Counted from the first letter of the stretch, positions 1-7,795 are shown. The stretch: DNA of 8,033 nt from Lachnoclostridium sp. UBA739 (GCA_002297865.1 DBKX01000344.1:24169-32201), one strand, 5' to 3'. The notes: a model not told the origin generated them from the letters alone. Program-made: numbers and translations.

Positions 1-896
1 ATTTGTATCATGGTATAGCAGATGGGTATTCCTGTACGCTCATAACCAAACAGTTTATGGATTTATATGAGGGGAAAGACATCAAGATTAAAAGCCGGAC
101 CTGTCAGGAATGCGTAGAAATACAGCAATCGTATTTTGCAACGCCTGAGTATGAGGGGGGAATAAAGTACTGGAAATCTGAACTTACAGGACAAGATTAT
201 GGAATCGTCTATCCGCTTGATTATCAGAGAACAGAAAAAAATGATCATATGGGAAATGGAATCCGGGAAACAGTAAATCATCAGACTTTAGTAGCCCTAA
301 GAAAGCTTGCAAAGGATATGAAATGTACGTTGTATCATGTGCTTTATGGAACATTTGCAATGCTTCTATTTAAAGCTGCAAAGAAAAAAGAATTTGTAAT
401 TGGTACGCCAATTATTACTCGCGGCATAGACTTGTCAGAGACAGTTGGTTATCTAACCAACACTGTTGTGATAAAAAATAAGATAGAAGACTCGTGGACG
501 CTGGAAAAATATTTGGAAGAAACTAAGATTCGCTGTGCTCAAAGCGTTGCATATAATAAGATTCCTTTTACTGATGTTGTTTCTCTGTGTGAAGATGATT
601 TACGTGAAAATCGAAACCCTATATTCGACACCATGTTTGTTTATGAAAATGGAGAGGAACGAGTAAATCATATTGCAGACTTAGGGTGTGAAAGTGTAGA
701 AATTCCAGTTACCCAATCGTTCTTTGATCTGAGTTTCGAAGTAATTGAAGAACATAAGAAACTGGAAATCTGTGTGTCTTATAAAACGAGTCTTTATAAG
801 GAACAAACAGTTCAAAAGATTGTTAGGTATTATAAACAGCTTTTGAAGGAAATTCTTCAGCATCCAGAAGAAAAAGTTTCATACTTTTTGACTGAC
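1..896 (+). other. Condensation (C) domain, C-terminal part
   Basis: The domain forms the amide bond between an upstream donor acyl or peptidyl thioester and the amine on the following PCP. The window opens at the active-site motif, which reads YHGIADG (residues 2-8): the second, catalytic His (H3) and the Asp-Gly are kept, while the first His of the usual HHxxxDG is Tyr. Later C-domain motifs are clear: IGTP at 133-136 leading to GYLTNT at 149-154, IPF in the 180s, and NPIFDTMFV at 205-213. The N-terminal portion lies outside the window, so donor class (LCL, DCL, starter) cannot be decided. Confidence 0.9.
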
Positions 897-3800
897 CATG
901 AAGAAGAGTGGAACAAATTAAGAAGGCAGCAGGAGGCATGGAAACAAACTTTACAGCAGACAGAGGATAAAAAACAGGAAAATCAAGTCGTGGTAAGTTC
1001 ATACAGAGGCAATACTAAGCTGGAAGAGGAGTTAATTCAGTATTGGAAGGAAAATCTGCACTTACAAGATATCGATATCCATGAAAACTTCTTTGACCTT
1101 GGAGGACGCTCAATAGATGCTATGAATCTGATTGACAAGCTGAAAGAAAAGTATGCAGTGAGCATTATGGATTTGTTTAAATATCCAACTATTGAACTCC
1201 TTGCAAAGAAAATGAGTGGTGAAGAGGTTGGTCAGCCTGATAAAAAAGCAGAAGCAGTTAAGAAATCTAAAGATGCTAGACATTTGGATGCATCGGGGCA
1301 GATGCCAATTGCAATTATTGGGATGGCAGGAAAATTTCCTAAGAGCAGGAATGTGTCTGAATTCTGGGATAATTTAGTTAAGGAGAAGGAGTGTATACAG
1401 TTCTTAAGTAAAGAAGAACTGTTAGAAGAAGGCCTTGGTGAAGAAGAAATAGAAGAAAAGAATTATGTTAATGCAAAAGGTGTTCTGGAGGATGCAGAAT
1501 GTTTTGATGCTGCCTTTTTTGAGTATTCCCCTAAGGAAGCAGAGAAAATGGATCCACAAATCAGAATCTTTCATGAATGTGCATGGAATGCATTGGAAGA
1601 TGCGGGATATACGCCAGGTTCCATTGAAGCAGGAGGAAACAAGTCTCAGAACATAGGGGTATTTGCAGGAAGTGCAACAGATTATACTTGGATGACACAT
1701 ATTTACCAGCCAACCTCAGTGGGGCAGGAAAGGGTAGAACGGATTTCTCTAAATGATAAAGATTATATGACGACACGTATTTCCTATAAAATGAACTTAT
1801 CAGGACCAAGCTATGGAATTCAGACGGCGTGTTCCAGTTCCTTAACATCCATTCACCTGGCATGTCGCTCCCTTGAATTAGGAGAATGTGAAATGGCACT
1901 TGCTGGTGGCGTATCTGTTATGCTTCCAAAGAAAACCGGCTACCATTATGAAGAAGGCATGATATTTAGCAAAGATGGACATTGTCGCGTGTTTGATCAG
2001 GATGCAACGGGAACGGTATTCAGCGATGGCGCTGGTGTTGTTGTGTTAAAACCACTTGACAAGGCCGTAGAAGATAAAGATGTTATTTATGCAGTTATTC
2101 GGGGAACCGCTGCCAACAACGATGGAAACAGGAAAGCAGGCTATACTGCACCAAGCATTGAGGGACAGGCCGAGGTAATTGCACAAGCTCTTGCTCATGC
2201 CAATATGGAACCATCTACTATAACTTATGTAGAAGCCCATGGAACAGGAACTTTAATTGGAGATCCCATTGAAGTGGAGGGTTTAAAAGAAGTTTATACA
2301 AAAAAGGAAAAGCCATATTGTGCCTTAGGTTCCTTAAAATCCAACTTTGGACATCTAGATGCAGCAGCAGGTGTAGCAGGTGTGATGAAAGTGGCATTGG
2401 CACTAAAAAATCATAAGATACCAGGAAGTATCAACTGTGATACACCAAATGGAAATATGCACTTGGAAGATAGTCCATTTTATATTCCGCATAAAACGCA
2501 GGATTGGGCTCAGATGGAAACAGAAGAAGGAAAAATACCAAGACGTGCAGGAGTATCTTCTCTTGGCTTTGGCGGAACCAATGCCCATATCGTTCTGGAA
2601 GAATACCAGCAAGAGCAGGAAGTAGAAGAATTGCCAAAGAAAGATTGGAAGAGACTGTTCTTCTTTTCGGCAAAAACCAGTGCTGCATTGGACCGCATGA
2701 AACAGCAGTTTGTAGACTTTCTTGAAAAGACACCAGACGTAAATTTGGATAATATGGCATATACCTTACAAGTAGGGCGAAAGGCGTTTGCATATCGTGA
2801 GATGATATTCGCATCTACTAGAGAAGAATTGTTAGAAGGATTACAGGGAGAAAACAAAAATGTGGTAGTGAAAAGAAATACTGTAGAGAAAGAAAAAGTT
2901 CCGGTAGTATTTTTGTTTTCCGGCCAGGGGTCACAATATGTAAATATGACAAGAGACCTTTATGAAAGAGATAACCTGTTCCGCGAAAAGCTAGACAACT
3001 GTTTTTACGTTGCAAGAGATAAACTTCACTGTGAGACAGATTATAAGAGTATTCTTTTTCCAAGGGCAGGATGGGAAGAGGAAAGTAATGATTTGCTTCG
3101 TGAAACGAAAAATACACAGACAATTCTCTTTATGTTAGAGTATTCTATGGCGTCCTATCTTATGGAAATGGGGATACGTCCAGATGTACTGATTGGACAT
3201 AGCTTAGGAGAGTATGTGGCTGCATGTGTATCGGGAGTATTCTCATTGGAAGATGGACTTAGGCTGGTTATTGGACGAGCCAAGCTTATGCAAAGTATGA
3301 AACATGGTGGAATGGATGCGTTAAGTGTATCAGAAGCCGATGCACATAAGCTGATTGAGAAAAGTGGGCGAAAGTTATGGCTTGCTACCAATAATGGTTT
3401 ACAAAATACCGTAGTTTCAGGCAGTTTTGAGGAATTAGGAGCCTTTGAACGATTTTTAAATCAAGAAGGAATGGATTATAGAAGGTTACAAACATCTCAT
3501 GCTTTCCATTCAGGAATGATGGATGCTATTTTAGAACCTTTTGCAAAACTGGTAGAGACCATACCAATGTACTATCCTAAGATACCATATATCTCAAACC
3601 TGACAGGCACATGGATTACAGATGAAGTTCTATCACCAAAGTACTGGTGTGATCATCTTCGTAATACGGTCCGTTTTTATGATGGAGTAAAACAGATTTT
3701 GGAAAGAAAATGTATTTTCATTGAGGTAGGACCAGGCAAAGTGCTAAGTACTTTGGTAAGACAGTGTGGTTCCTTAGAACATGTAAAATCAGTACACAAT

Positions 3801-6800
3801 ATGATTCGCCATCCAAAGGAGAAAGCGGATGATGTATGTTATCTAATGGAGCGTGTGGGAGAATTATGGTGCAGTGGTGTAGATAATGATTTTCGTAGAC
3901 AGTATAAGAAGTATCCCCTTCATAAAATATCGCTGCCAGGATATCCGTTCAAGGGGCAGGAGTTTAAGACCCCACAGACCTTGTTGGAAAATGATAAGAA
4001 TGCCCGTCCAATCACAGAATGGCTGTATCGCCCATGTTGGAAAATGAGGGAGCGAACAGAGGCTGTACAAGAACCGGTTGCATCTGTACTCATTTTGGCA
4101 ACGAATAATCACATGGCAGAATGCTTTTATAAAAAGTTAAAAGATAATGGAATTCACTGTAACATATTATATTTGACAAATTCCTGGGAAACGAAGATGC
4201 AGGATTTCCTTGCTGATTGTCAGGAATTGAATCAAGGCATTTGTATATTAAATACGATTCCTTATTCAGAACCGACTATTGAAAACTGCTTTTGGGAGCT
4301 TATTAGACAGATTCAGATTCTTGGAAGTTCTCAGAAACTGCATTATTACGTACTGACAAAAGCCCAGAGAAGTCAGGAATCCTTAGTTACCAGTCTTGTG
4401 AATGGAGTGTGTTCGGTAGCAAATAAAGAATACGAAAACCTTATATGTACACAAATAGATGTAAACGGAGTGGAAGATGACGGACAGTTAGCAGAATTAG
4501 TATTTGCAGAATGCACAAGTACACGAAACACTTCTTGTGTAAAATATAAAAATGGTGTTAGATTGGAAGCAGATGAGGAGCCATTTGAGGTGGAACTATC
4601 AGAGGAAAGTGGTTTATGTAAGTATGGAAATTACGTAATTACAGGTGGATTAGGAGATATCGGAAGGTATCTAGCTGATTTTTTGATAAAAAATTATCAA
4701 GCAAATCTTCTGCTTCTTGCAAAAACTCCATTGCCAGAAGAGAAAGACTGGAATCGCTATCTAGAAGAACAGCCAACAGAATTTACATCACAAAAGATTC
4801 AGTCCGTATTAAATTGGAGAAAACAAGGAGCGCATGTAACTGTGGAAGTTTGTGATATTTGTGATGTACAGGCTGTGGAAGAGAAAGTTGCAGAGTTTGA
4901 GAAAATATACGGAAGGATTCATGGAGTTTTCCATACAGCGGGAATAAAGGGGGAAGGCTTAATTCGCTTTAAGACAAAAGAAAGTTCCATGGAGGTGCTA
5001 AAGCCTAAGGTTTGGGGAACACAAGTATTAGACAGAGTGTTTGCCAGAAGAGAACTGGATATCATGATGCTGTTTTCTTCATTAGCCACAATAACGGAAG
5101 ATGCAGGTCAGGCAGATTATGTAGCCGCAAATCGCTATTTAGATGCCTATGCAGACTGGGCCGCAAAAGAATATCCAGGCCGTAAAACTATATCCGTACA
5201 TTGGGATAATTGGAAGAACATTGGTATGGCACATCGTGCAAGTCTGGAAAAACCAAACCGAAGCAGTTTTTTTGAATATGCTTTGCTGCCAAGTCAAGGT
5301 ACTAAGATAATTGAAAAGGTGCTTTCAGGAAGAGAATCGCAAGTAATTGTTTCGGTACAGGAATTAAGAAAGCGAAAGCAGATGGGTAAGAAAGACAATC
5401 AGGAAGCACTTGTGAAAAATGCATTACAGGGAACCAGTATATATGACAGACCAGAACTTTCTTCTGAGTATGCTGAACCAGTTACCAAACTGCAAAAACA
5501 CCTTGCCAAGGTATGGGCATGTGCATTTTCGTTAAAGACTGTAGGAATACAGGACGATTTCTTTGAGTTAGGTGGGGACTCCTTATATGCCATTGGAATT
5601 GTAAACGAACTGAAAAAATATTATCAGATTGATATGACAGACATTTACAATTATCCAACGGTGCAGCAGTTAGCGCTGAAGCTGGAATCACGTACCTTTA
5701 ACTTGGAACAGCAGATGGAAGAGGTTCAAAAAGCCTTATCAGCAATGAGGAATAAAAGAGAGAGAGAACTGGAAATTAAAGAAGAAAGGGAACGATATCA
5801 TGCTTTGTGCCAGCCTTATCAGAAAATGCTCCTGACGCAGACGAAGAAGTGGAAGCAGATTCTCCTTCTTGGAGGAACGGGGTATCTAGGAATCTATCTA
5901 TTAAAGGAAATTGTAACGCAGACAGATGCTCATGTTGTGCTGATTGTACGCTCGAATGAAGAGTGTAATGGACAGTCAAGAATATACGAGAAATTCTGTG
6001 CTTACTTTGGAGAGGAAGTGTATCAGTTGTATCAGGACAGATGGCTGGTACTGGATGGAGAAATTACAGAACCGAATTTTGGACTTGATTATTCTGTTTA
6101 CTGGGATTTGGCAAGGAGTACAGAATGCATTGTAAATGCTAGTGGAAAAGTGGATCACTATGGCGAATATGAGGCATTTTACGAGGCAAATGTAGAAAGT
6201 GTGAAGCAGATAATTGCATTTGCTAAGACGGGATGTAAAAAAGAGATTCATGATATGTCGACCAAGGGCGTTGCAACTGGTAAAATAGAAGGTAGAAGAA
6301 GTATTCTATTTACGGAGTTTGATACGGACTTTGGACAGGATTTTTCTAACTATTATGTAGATACAAAGCATGAGGCAGAACGACTGCTGTTAGGACTAAG
6401 GGCAGATGGTTTTGATGTGAATCTGTATCGAATCGGTGATATTGTGTATGATTCTGAAGACGGACATTTTCAGGAAAATATAGGAAAAAATGCAGTGTAT
6501 CTTCTAATGCAGTCTATATTGGAACTGGATTATCTGCCAGATTTGCCATTTGATTTCATGGAATTTTCCTTTGTTGATTTTGTCAGCAAAGCAGTGGTGG
6601 CACTTATGAGGCAGGCGGAGCTGAAGCAGGAAACCTATCATCTTCTCAATCCTTTTCTAATCTCTTGTCAGGACTTGGTAAAGGTATTATCAAAGGAAGG
6701 ATTTAAAATCCAGTGTGTAGAAGGAGAATCGTTTATTCAGTATTTAATTGCCAATTATGATGAAGAAAAGAAAAAAGATGCAATCCACAACTTTTTAACG

Positions 6801-6986
6801 TATTCTCATCTGCTAGAGATGCCTATGTATACAGAATTTGTTATCGCATCTGATAAAACCTGCTGTATACTAAGAAAACTTGGAATTAAATGGAAAAAAC
6901 CAGATGAGGAGTCTCTTCGAAAAATGATTGAATATGGACAGGAAATTCATTTCTTCTCCAGAGCTGATAACAATATCGAGAAATGA
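1..6986 (+). CDS. Hybrid NRPS-PKS megasynthase, C-PCP-KS-AT-KR-ACP-TR (5' end outside window)
   Basis: This is the C-terminal 2327 residues of a cytosolic multidomain synthase; the first visible codon is at base 3 (TTG, read as Leu inside the protein, not a start). Domains in window residue numbering: partial condensation domain 1-298, peptidyl carrier 340-406, ketosynthase 434-867, KS-AT linker to about 965, malonyl-type acyltransferase 966-1255, ketoreductase 1340-1785, acyl carrier 1828-1896, charged helical linker 1897-1948, and SDR-type thioester reductase 1950 to about 2320. Core active-site residues are present in every domain, and no frameshift or internal stop is seen. The module should extend a carrier-bound chain by one malonyl unit, reduce the ketone to an alcohol and release the product reductively. 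No A domain lies between C and PCP, and there is no DH, ER or thioesterase. The product is not identifiable from this window. Stop codon TGA is at 6984-6986; the next gene follows after 19 bases, suggesting an operon. Confidence 0.95.
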   Translation, partial: LYHGIADGYSCTLITKQFMDLYEGKDIKIKSRTCQECVEIQQSYFATPEYEGGIKYWKSELTGQDYGIVYPLDYQRTEKNDHMGNGIRETVNHQTLVALRKLAKDMKCTLYHVLYGTFAMLLFKAAKKKEFVIGTPIITRGIDLSETVGYLTNTVVIKNKIEDSWTLEKYLEETKIRCAQSVAYNKIPFTDVVSLCEDDLRENRNPIFDTMFVYENGEERVNHIADLGCESVEIPVTQSFFDLSFEVIEEHKKLEICVSYKTSLYKEQTVQKIVRYYKQLLKEILQHPEEKVSYFLTDHEEEWNKLRRQQEAWKQTLQQTEDKKQENQVVVSSYRGNTKLEEELIQYWKENLHLQDIDIHENFFDLGGRSIDAMNLIDKLKEKYAVSIMDLFKYPTIELLAKKMSGEEVGQPDKKAEAVKKSKDARHLDASGQMPIAIIGMAGKFPKSRNVSEFWDNLVKEKECIQFLSKEELLEEGLGEEEIEEKNYVNAKGVLEDAECFDAAFFEYSPKEAEKMDPQIRIFHECAWNALEDAGYTPGSIEAGGNKSQNIGVFAGSATDYTWMTHIYQPTSVGQERVERISLNDKDYMTTRISYKMNLSGPSYGIQTACSSSLTSIHLACRSLELGECEMALAGGVSVMLPKKTGYHYEEGMIFSKDGHCRVFDQDATGTVFSDGAGVVVLKPLDKAVEDKDVIYAVIRGTAANNDGNRKAGYTAPSIEGQAEVIAQALAHANMEPSTITYVEAHGTGTLIGDPIEVEGLKEVYTKKEKPYCALGSLKSNFGHLDAAAGVAGVMKVALALKNHKIPGSINCDTPNGNMHLEDSPFYIPHKTQDWAQMETEEGKIPRRAGVSSLGFGGTNAHIVLEEYQQEQEVEELPKKDWKRLFFFSAKTSAALDRMKQQFVDFLEKTPDVNLDNMAYTLQVGRKAFAYREMIFASTREELLEGLQGENKNVVVKRNTVEKEKVPVVFLFSGQGSQYVNMTRDLYERDNLFREKLDNCFYVARDKLHCETDYKSILFPRAGWEEESNDLLRETKNTQTILFMLEYSMASYLMEMGIRPDVLIGHSLGEYVAACVSGVFSLEDGLRLVIGRAKLMQSMKHGGMDALSVSEADAHKLIEKSGRKLWLATNNGLQNTVVSGSFEELGAFERFLNQEGMDYRRLQTSHAFHSGMMDAILEPFAKLVETIPMYYPKIPYISNLTGTWITDEVLSPKYWCDHLRNTVRFYDGVKQILERKCIFIEVGPGKVLSTLVRQCGSLEHVKSVHNMIRHPKEKADDVCYLMERVGELWCSGVDNDFRRQYKKYPLHKISLPGYPFKGQEFKTPQTLLENDKNARPITEWLYRPCWKMRERTEAVQEPVASVLILATNNHMAECFYKKLKDNGIHCNILYLTNSWETKMQDFLADCQELNQGICILNTIPYSEPTIENCFWELIRQIQILGSSQKLHYYVLTKAQRSQESLVTSLVNGVCSVANKEYENLICTQIDVNGVEDDGQLAELVFAECTSTRNTSCVKYKNGVRLEADEEPFEVELSEESGLCKYGNYVITGGLGDIGRYLADFLIKNYQANLLLLAKTPLPEEKDWNRYLEEQPTEFTSQKIQSVLNWRKQGAHVTVEVCDICDVQAVEEKVAEFEKIYGRIHGVFHTAGIKGEGLIRFKTKESSMEVLKPKVWGTQVLDRVFARRELDIMMLFSSLATITEDAGQADYVAANRYLDAYADWAAKEYPGRKTISVHWDNWKNIGMAHRASLEKPNRSSFFEYALLPSQGTKIIEKVLSGRESQVIVSVQELRKRKQMGKKDNQEALVKNALQGTSIYDRPELSSEYAEPVTKLQKHLAKVWACAFSLKTVGIQDDFFELGGDSLYAIGIVNELKKYYQIDMTDIYNYPTVQQLALKLESRTFNLEQQMEEVQKALSAMRNKRERELEIKEERERYHALCQPYQKMLLTQTKKWKQILLLGGTGYLGIYLLKEIVTQTDAHVVLIVRSNEECNGQSRIYEKFCAYFGEEVYQLYQDRWLVLDGEITEPNFGLDYSVYWDLARSTECIVNASGKVDHYGEYEAFYEANVESVKQIIAFAKTGCKKEIHDMSTKGVATGKIEGRRSILFTEFDTDFGQDFSNYYVDTKHEAERLLLGLRADGFDVNLYRIGDIVYDSEDGHFQENIGKNAVYLLMQSILELDYLPDLPFDFMEFSFVDFVSKAVVALMRQAELKQETYHLLNPFLISCQDLVKVLSKEGFKIQCVEGESFIQYLIANYDEEKKKDAIHNFLTYSHLLEMPMYTEFVIASDKTCCILRKLGIKWKKPDEESLRKMIEYGQEIHFFSRADNNIEK
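1020..1220 (+). other. Peptidyl carrier protein (PCP) domain
   Basis: This carrier domain holds the amino acid accepted by the C domain and passes the chain to the downstream KS. The phosphopantetheine site is Ser370 (codon 1110-1112) in FFDLGGRSIDAM; Arg replaces the His or Asp usually found just before the Ser. Residues 340-406 have the normal carrier size and end in the typical YPTIELLAKKM helix. It follows the C domain after only about 41 residues with no adenylation domain, so loading must come from elsewhere. Confidence 0.9.
1302..2603 (+). other. Ketosynthase (KS) domain
   Basis: The domain catalyses decarboxylative Claisen condensation of the PCP-delivered chain with malonyl-ACP. The full catalytic triad is visible: Cys610 in TACSSS, His746 in VEAHGTGT and His784 in SNFGHLDAAAG, with normal spacings of 136 and 38 residues. 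It begins with MPIAIIGMAGKFP (434 onward) and closes with GFGGTNAHIVLEE near 867. The DPQIRIFHE motif is intact. The intact Cys excludes a decarboxylating KSQ loading domain. Confidence 0.97.
2898..3767 (+). other. Acyltransferase (AT) domain, predicted malonyl-CoA specific
   Basis: This integrated AT loads the extender unit onto the downstream ACP. GQGSQ is at 974-978, the nucleophile Ser1067 lies in GHSLGEY (1065-1071), Arg1092 in the GRAKLM segment should bind the malonyl carboxylate, and catalytic His1169 closes the motif HAFH (1166-1169). HAFH is the established signature for malonyl-CoA as opposed to the YASH motif of methylmalonyl-CoA domains. The domain ends after EVGPGKVLS (from 1241), followed by a post-AT linker containing LPGYPF. 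Confidence 0.94.
4020..5357 (+). other. Ketoreductase (KR) domain
   Basis: This SDR-fold domain reduces the beta-keto thioester to a beta-hydroxy thioester with NADPH. A structural subdomain begins near W1340, and the catalytic half begins at TGGLGDIG (1547-1554, nucleotide binding). The catalytic tetrad is complete: Lys1669 (in KVWGT), Ser1693 (in FSSLA), Tyr1706 and Asn1710 (in YVAAN). The fingerprint used to predict hydroxyl stereochemistry is missing: after HTAGI (1644-1648) comes KGEG instead of LDD, and no Trp lies eight residues before the catalytic Tyr. No dehydratase is present between AT and KR, so reduction should stop at the alcohol. Confidence 0.93.
5484..5690 (+). other. Acyl carrier protein (ACP) domain
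   Basis: This carrier receives malonate from the AT and presents the beta-hydroxy chain to the KR and then the terminal reductase. Ser1860 (codon 5580-5582) in DDFFELGGDSLYA is the phosphopantetheine attachment site. The domain is preceded by a short linker containing RPELSSEYAEP, typical of KR-to-carrier junctions, and ends at the YPTVQQLALKLE helix. Confidence 0.93.
5691..5849 (+). other. Charged, probably coiled-coil linker between ACP and reductase
   Basis: Residues 1897-1948 are rich in Glu, Lys, Arg, Gln and Leu (for example LEQQMEEVQKALSAM and RERELEIKEERER) with almost no Pro or Gly until the end, as expected for a long helix or coiled coil. It joins the ACP to the reductase. A dimerising or spacer role is inferred only. 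Confidence 0.6.
5850..6962 (+). other. Terminal thioester reductase (TR) domain
   Basis: This NAD(P)H-dependent extended-SDR domain releases the thioester-bound product by reducing it to an aldehyde, or to an alcohol after a second reduction. The nucleotide-binding motif GGTGYLG is at 1957-1963. The catalytic pair Tyr2118 and Lys2122 lies in YVDTK, with Ser2086/Thr2087 (in DMSTKG) as the third catalytic position. The size, about 370 residues, and the C-terminal position match TR/R domains of NRPS and PKS-NRPS lines. No thioesterase or Dieckmann-type cyclase signature is visible. Two- versus four-electron outcome cannot be read from the sequence. Confidence 0.92.
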
Positions 6987-6990
6987 GAAA

Positions 6991-6996
6991 AGAGGA
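6991..6996 (+). promoter_or_regulatory. Ribosome binding site deciding the GTG start of the EFR1-type gene
   Basis: AGAGGA, with core GAGG at 6992-6995, lies 10 bases before GTG 7006. It is the only Shine-Dalgarno-like match near an in-frame start codon and supports GTG 7006 over the upstream in-frame TTG 6928 and ATG 6934, which lie inside the synthase gene. Confidence 0.7.
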
Positions 6997-7005
6997 AAGT
7001 ATAAA

Positions 7006-7767
7006 GTGAAAAGCAAGAATGTACTACTATATTTTACGGGAACACATAACAGCTTGATGGTAGCTCGAATGATTGCAGAAGCAATGTCACAAAGAGAACT
7101 GGGAGAGTGCGAGATTATGCCAATCTCCCAGTTTAATACAAAGGAAAAATTGGAAACGGACAGTTTAGGAATCATATGTCCTGTATACTGGTTTGGCCTT
7201 CCTAATATTGTAAGAGAAACAGTTGCCAAAATGAATATCAAGACAGGTACATACATCTATGCTGTCATTACCATGGGAAGCAGTGCAGGCAATGCTTTGC
7301 CTGAGCTTTCCAAATTACTGGAACAGAAACAGAATACCCTGTCATATGGGGCATGTGTAAAGTGTCCAGATAATTACACTACCATGCTAGGAGCGCAGAA
7401 AGTACAGAAACACAAGCTGATTTTGGAAGAGGCAAGAAAAGCAATCAAGGAAATTGCATCAGATATCTGCGAACAGAAGGAAAACCAGATACCAAAGTTT
7501 CATAAATTTACAGAACTTTTGTTTTCTTCACAACGACATTCTTTGGCAGGGCAGGATAAAAAATTTTATGTAGATGAAACATGTAATGGCTGCGGTTTGT
7601 GTGAAAAAAAATGTCCGGTACAAAACATCCGAATGGAAGGAGGCAAACCCCTCTGGCAGCACCACTGCGAATTTTGCATATCCTGCATATCCTATTGTCC
7701 GCAAAATGCGATACAGTTTGGAAGAAAAACAAAGGGGAAACCAAGATACCAGAATCCTTTTTCATAA
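7006..7767 (+). CDS. EFR1-type flavodoxin / bis-[4Fe-4S] ferredoxin fusion protein
   Basis: This is a 253-residue soluble electron-transfer protein with no signal peptide or membrane segment. The N-terminal flavodoxin-like half begins at NVLLYFTGTHNS (5-16), the expected FMN phosphate loop, with His14 where Gly is usual; CPVYWFGLP (from 58) and MGSSAGN (from 90) fit the same fold. The C-terminal half carries two CxxCxxCxxxCP clusters: Cys193/196/199/203 and Cys221/224/227/231, each expected to bind a [4Fe-4S] cluster. The tail GRKTKGKPRYQNPF is typical of clostridial EFR1-family proteins. GTG 7006 is chosen because it has a ribosome binding site, follows the synthase stop by 19 bases and places the flavodoxin core directly at the N-terminus. 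It is probably co-transcribed with the synthase. Its substrate or partner is unknown; a redox role in tailoring the product is inference, and general metabolism is equally possible. Confidence 0.9.
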   Translation: MKSKNVLLYFTGTHNSLMVARMIAEAMSQRELGECEIMPISQFNTKEKLETDSLGIICPVYWFGLPNIVRETVAKMNIKTGTYIYAVITMGSSAGNALPELSKLLEQKQNTLSYGACVKCPDNYTTMLGAQKVQKHKLILEEARKAIKEIASDICEQKENQIPKFHKFTELLFSSQRHSLAGQDKKFYVDETCNGCGLCEKKCPVQNIRMEGGKPLWQHHCEFCISCISYCPQNAIQFGRKTKGKPRYQNPFS

Positions 7768-7795
7768 AAATAGTGAAAGAAATCAAAAAAACTTC

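Noticed and set aside
1422..3391. Several open frames of 60-127 codons on the minus strand and in other + frames across the KS-AT region
   Set aside because: They overlap an unambiguous catalytic reading frame, lack ribosome binding sites and show no recognisable protein features; they are shadow frames.
6928..7005. N-terminal extension of the EFR1-type protein using TTG 6928 or ATG 6934
   Set aside because: It would overlap the synthase gene, has no ribosome binding site, and adds 24-26 residues before a flavodoxin core that normally begins the protein; GTG 7006 fits better.
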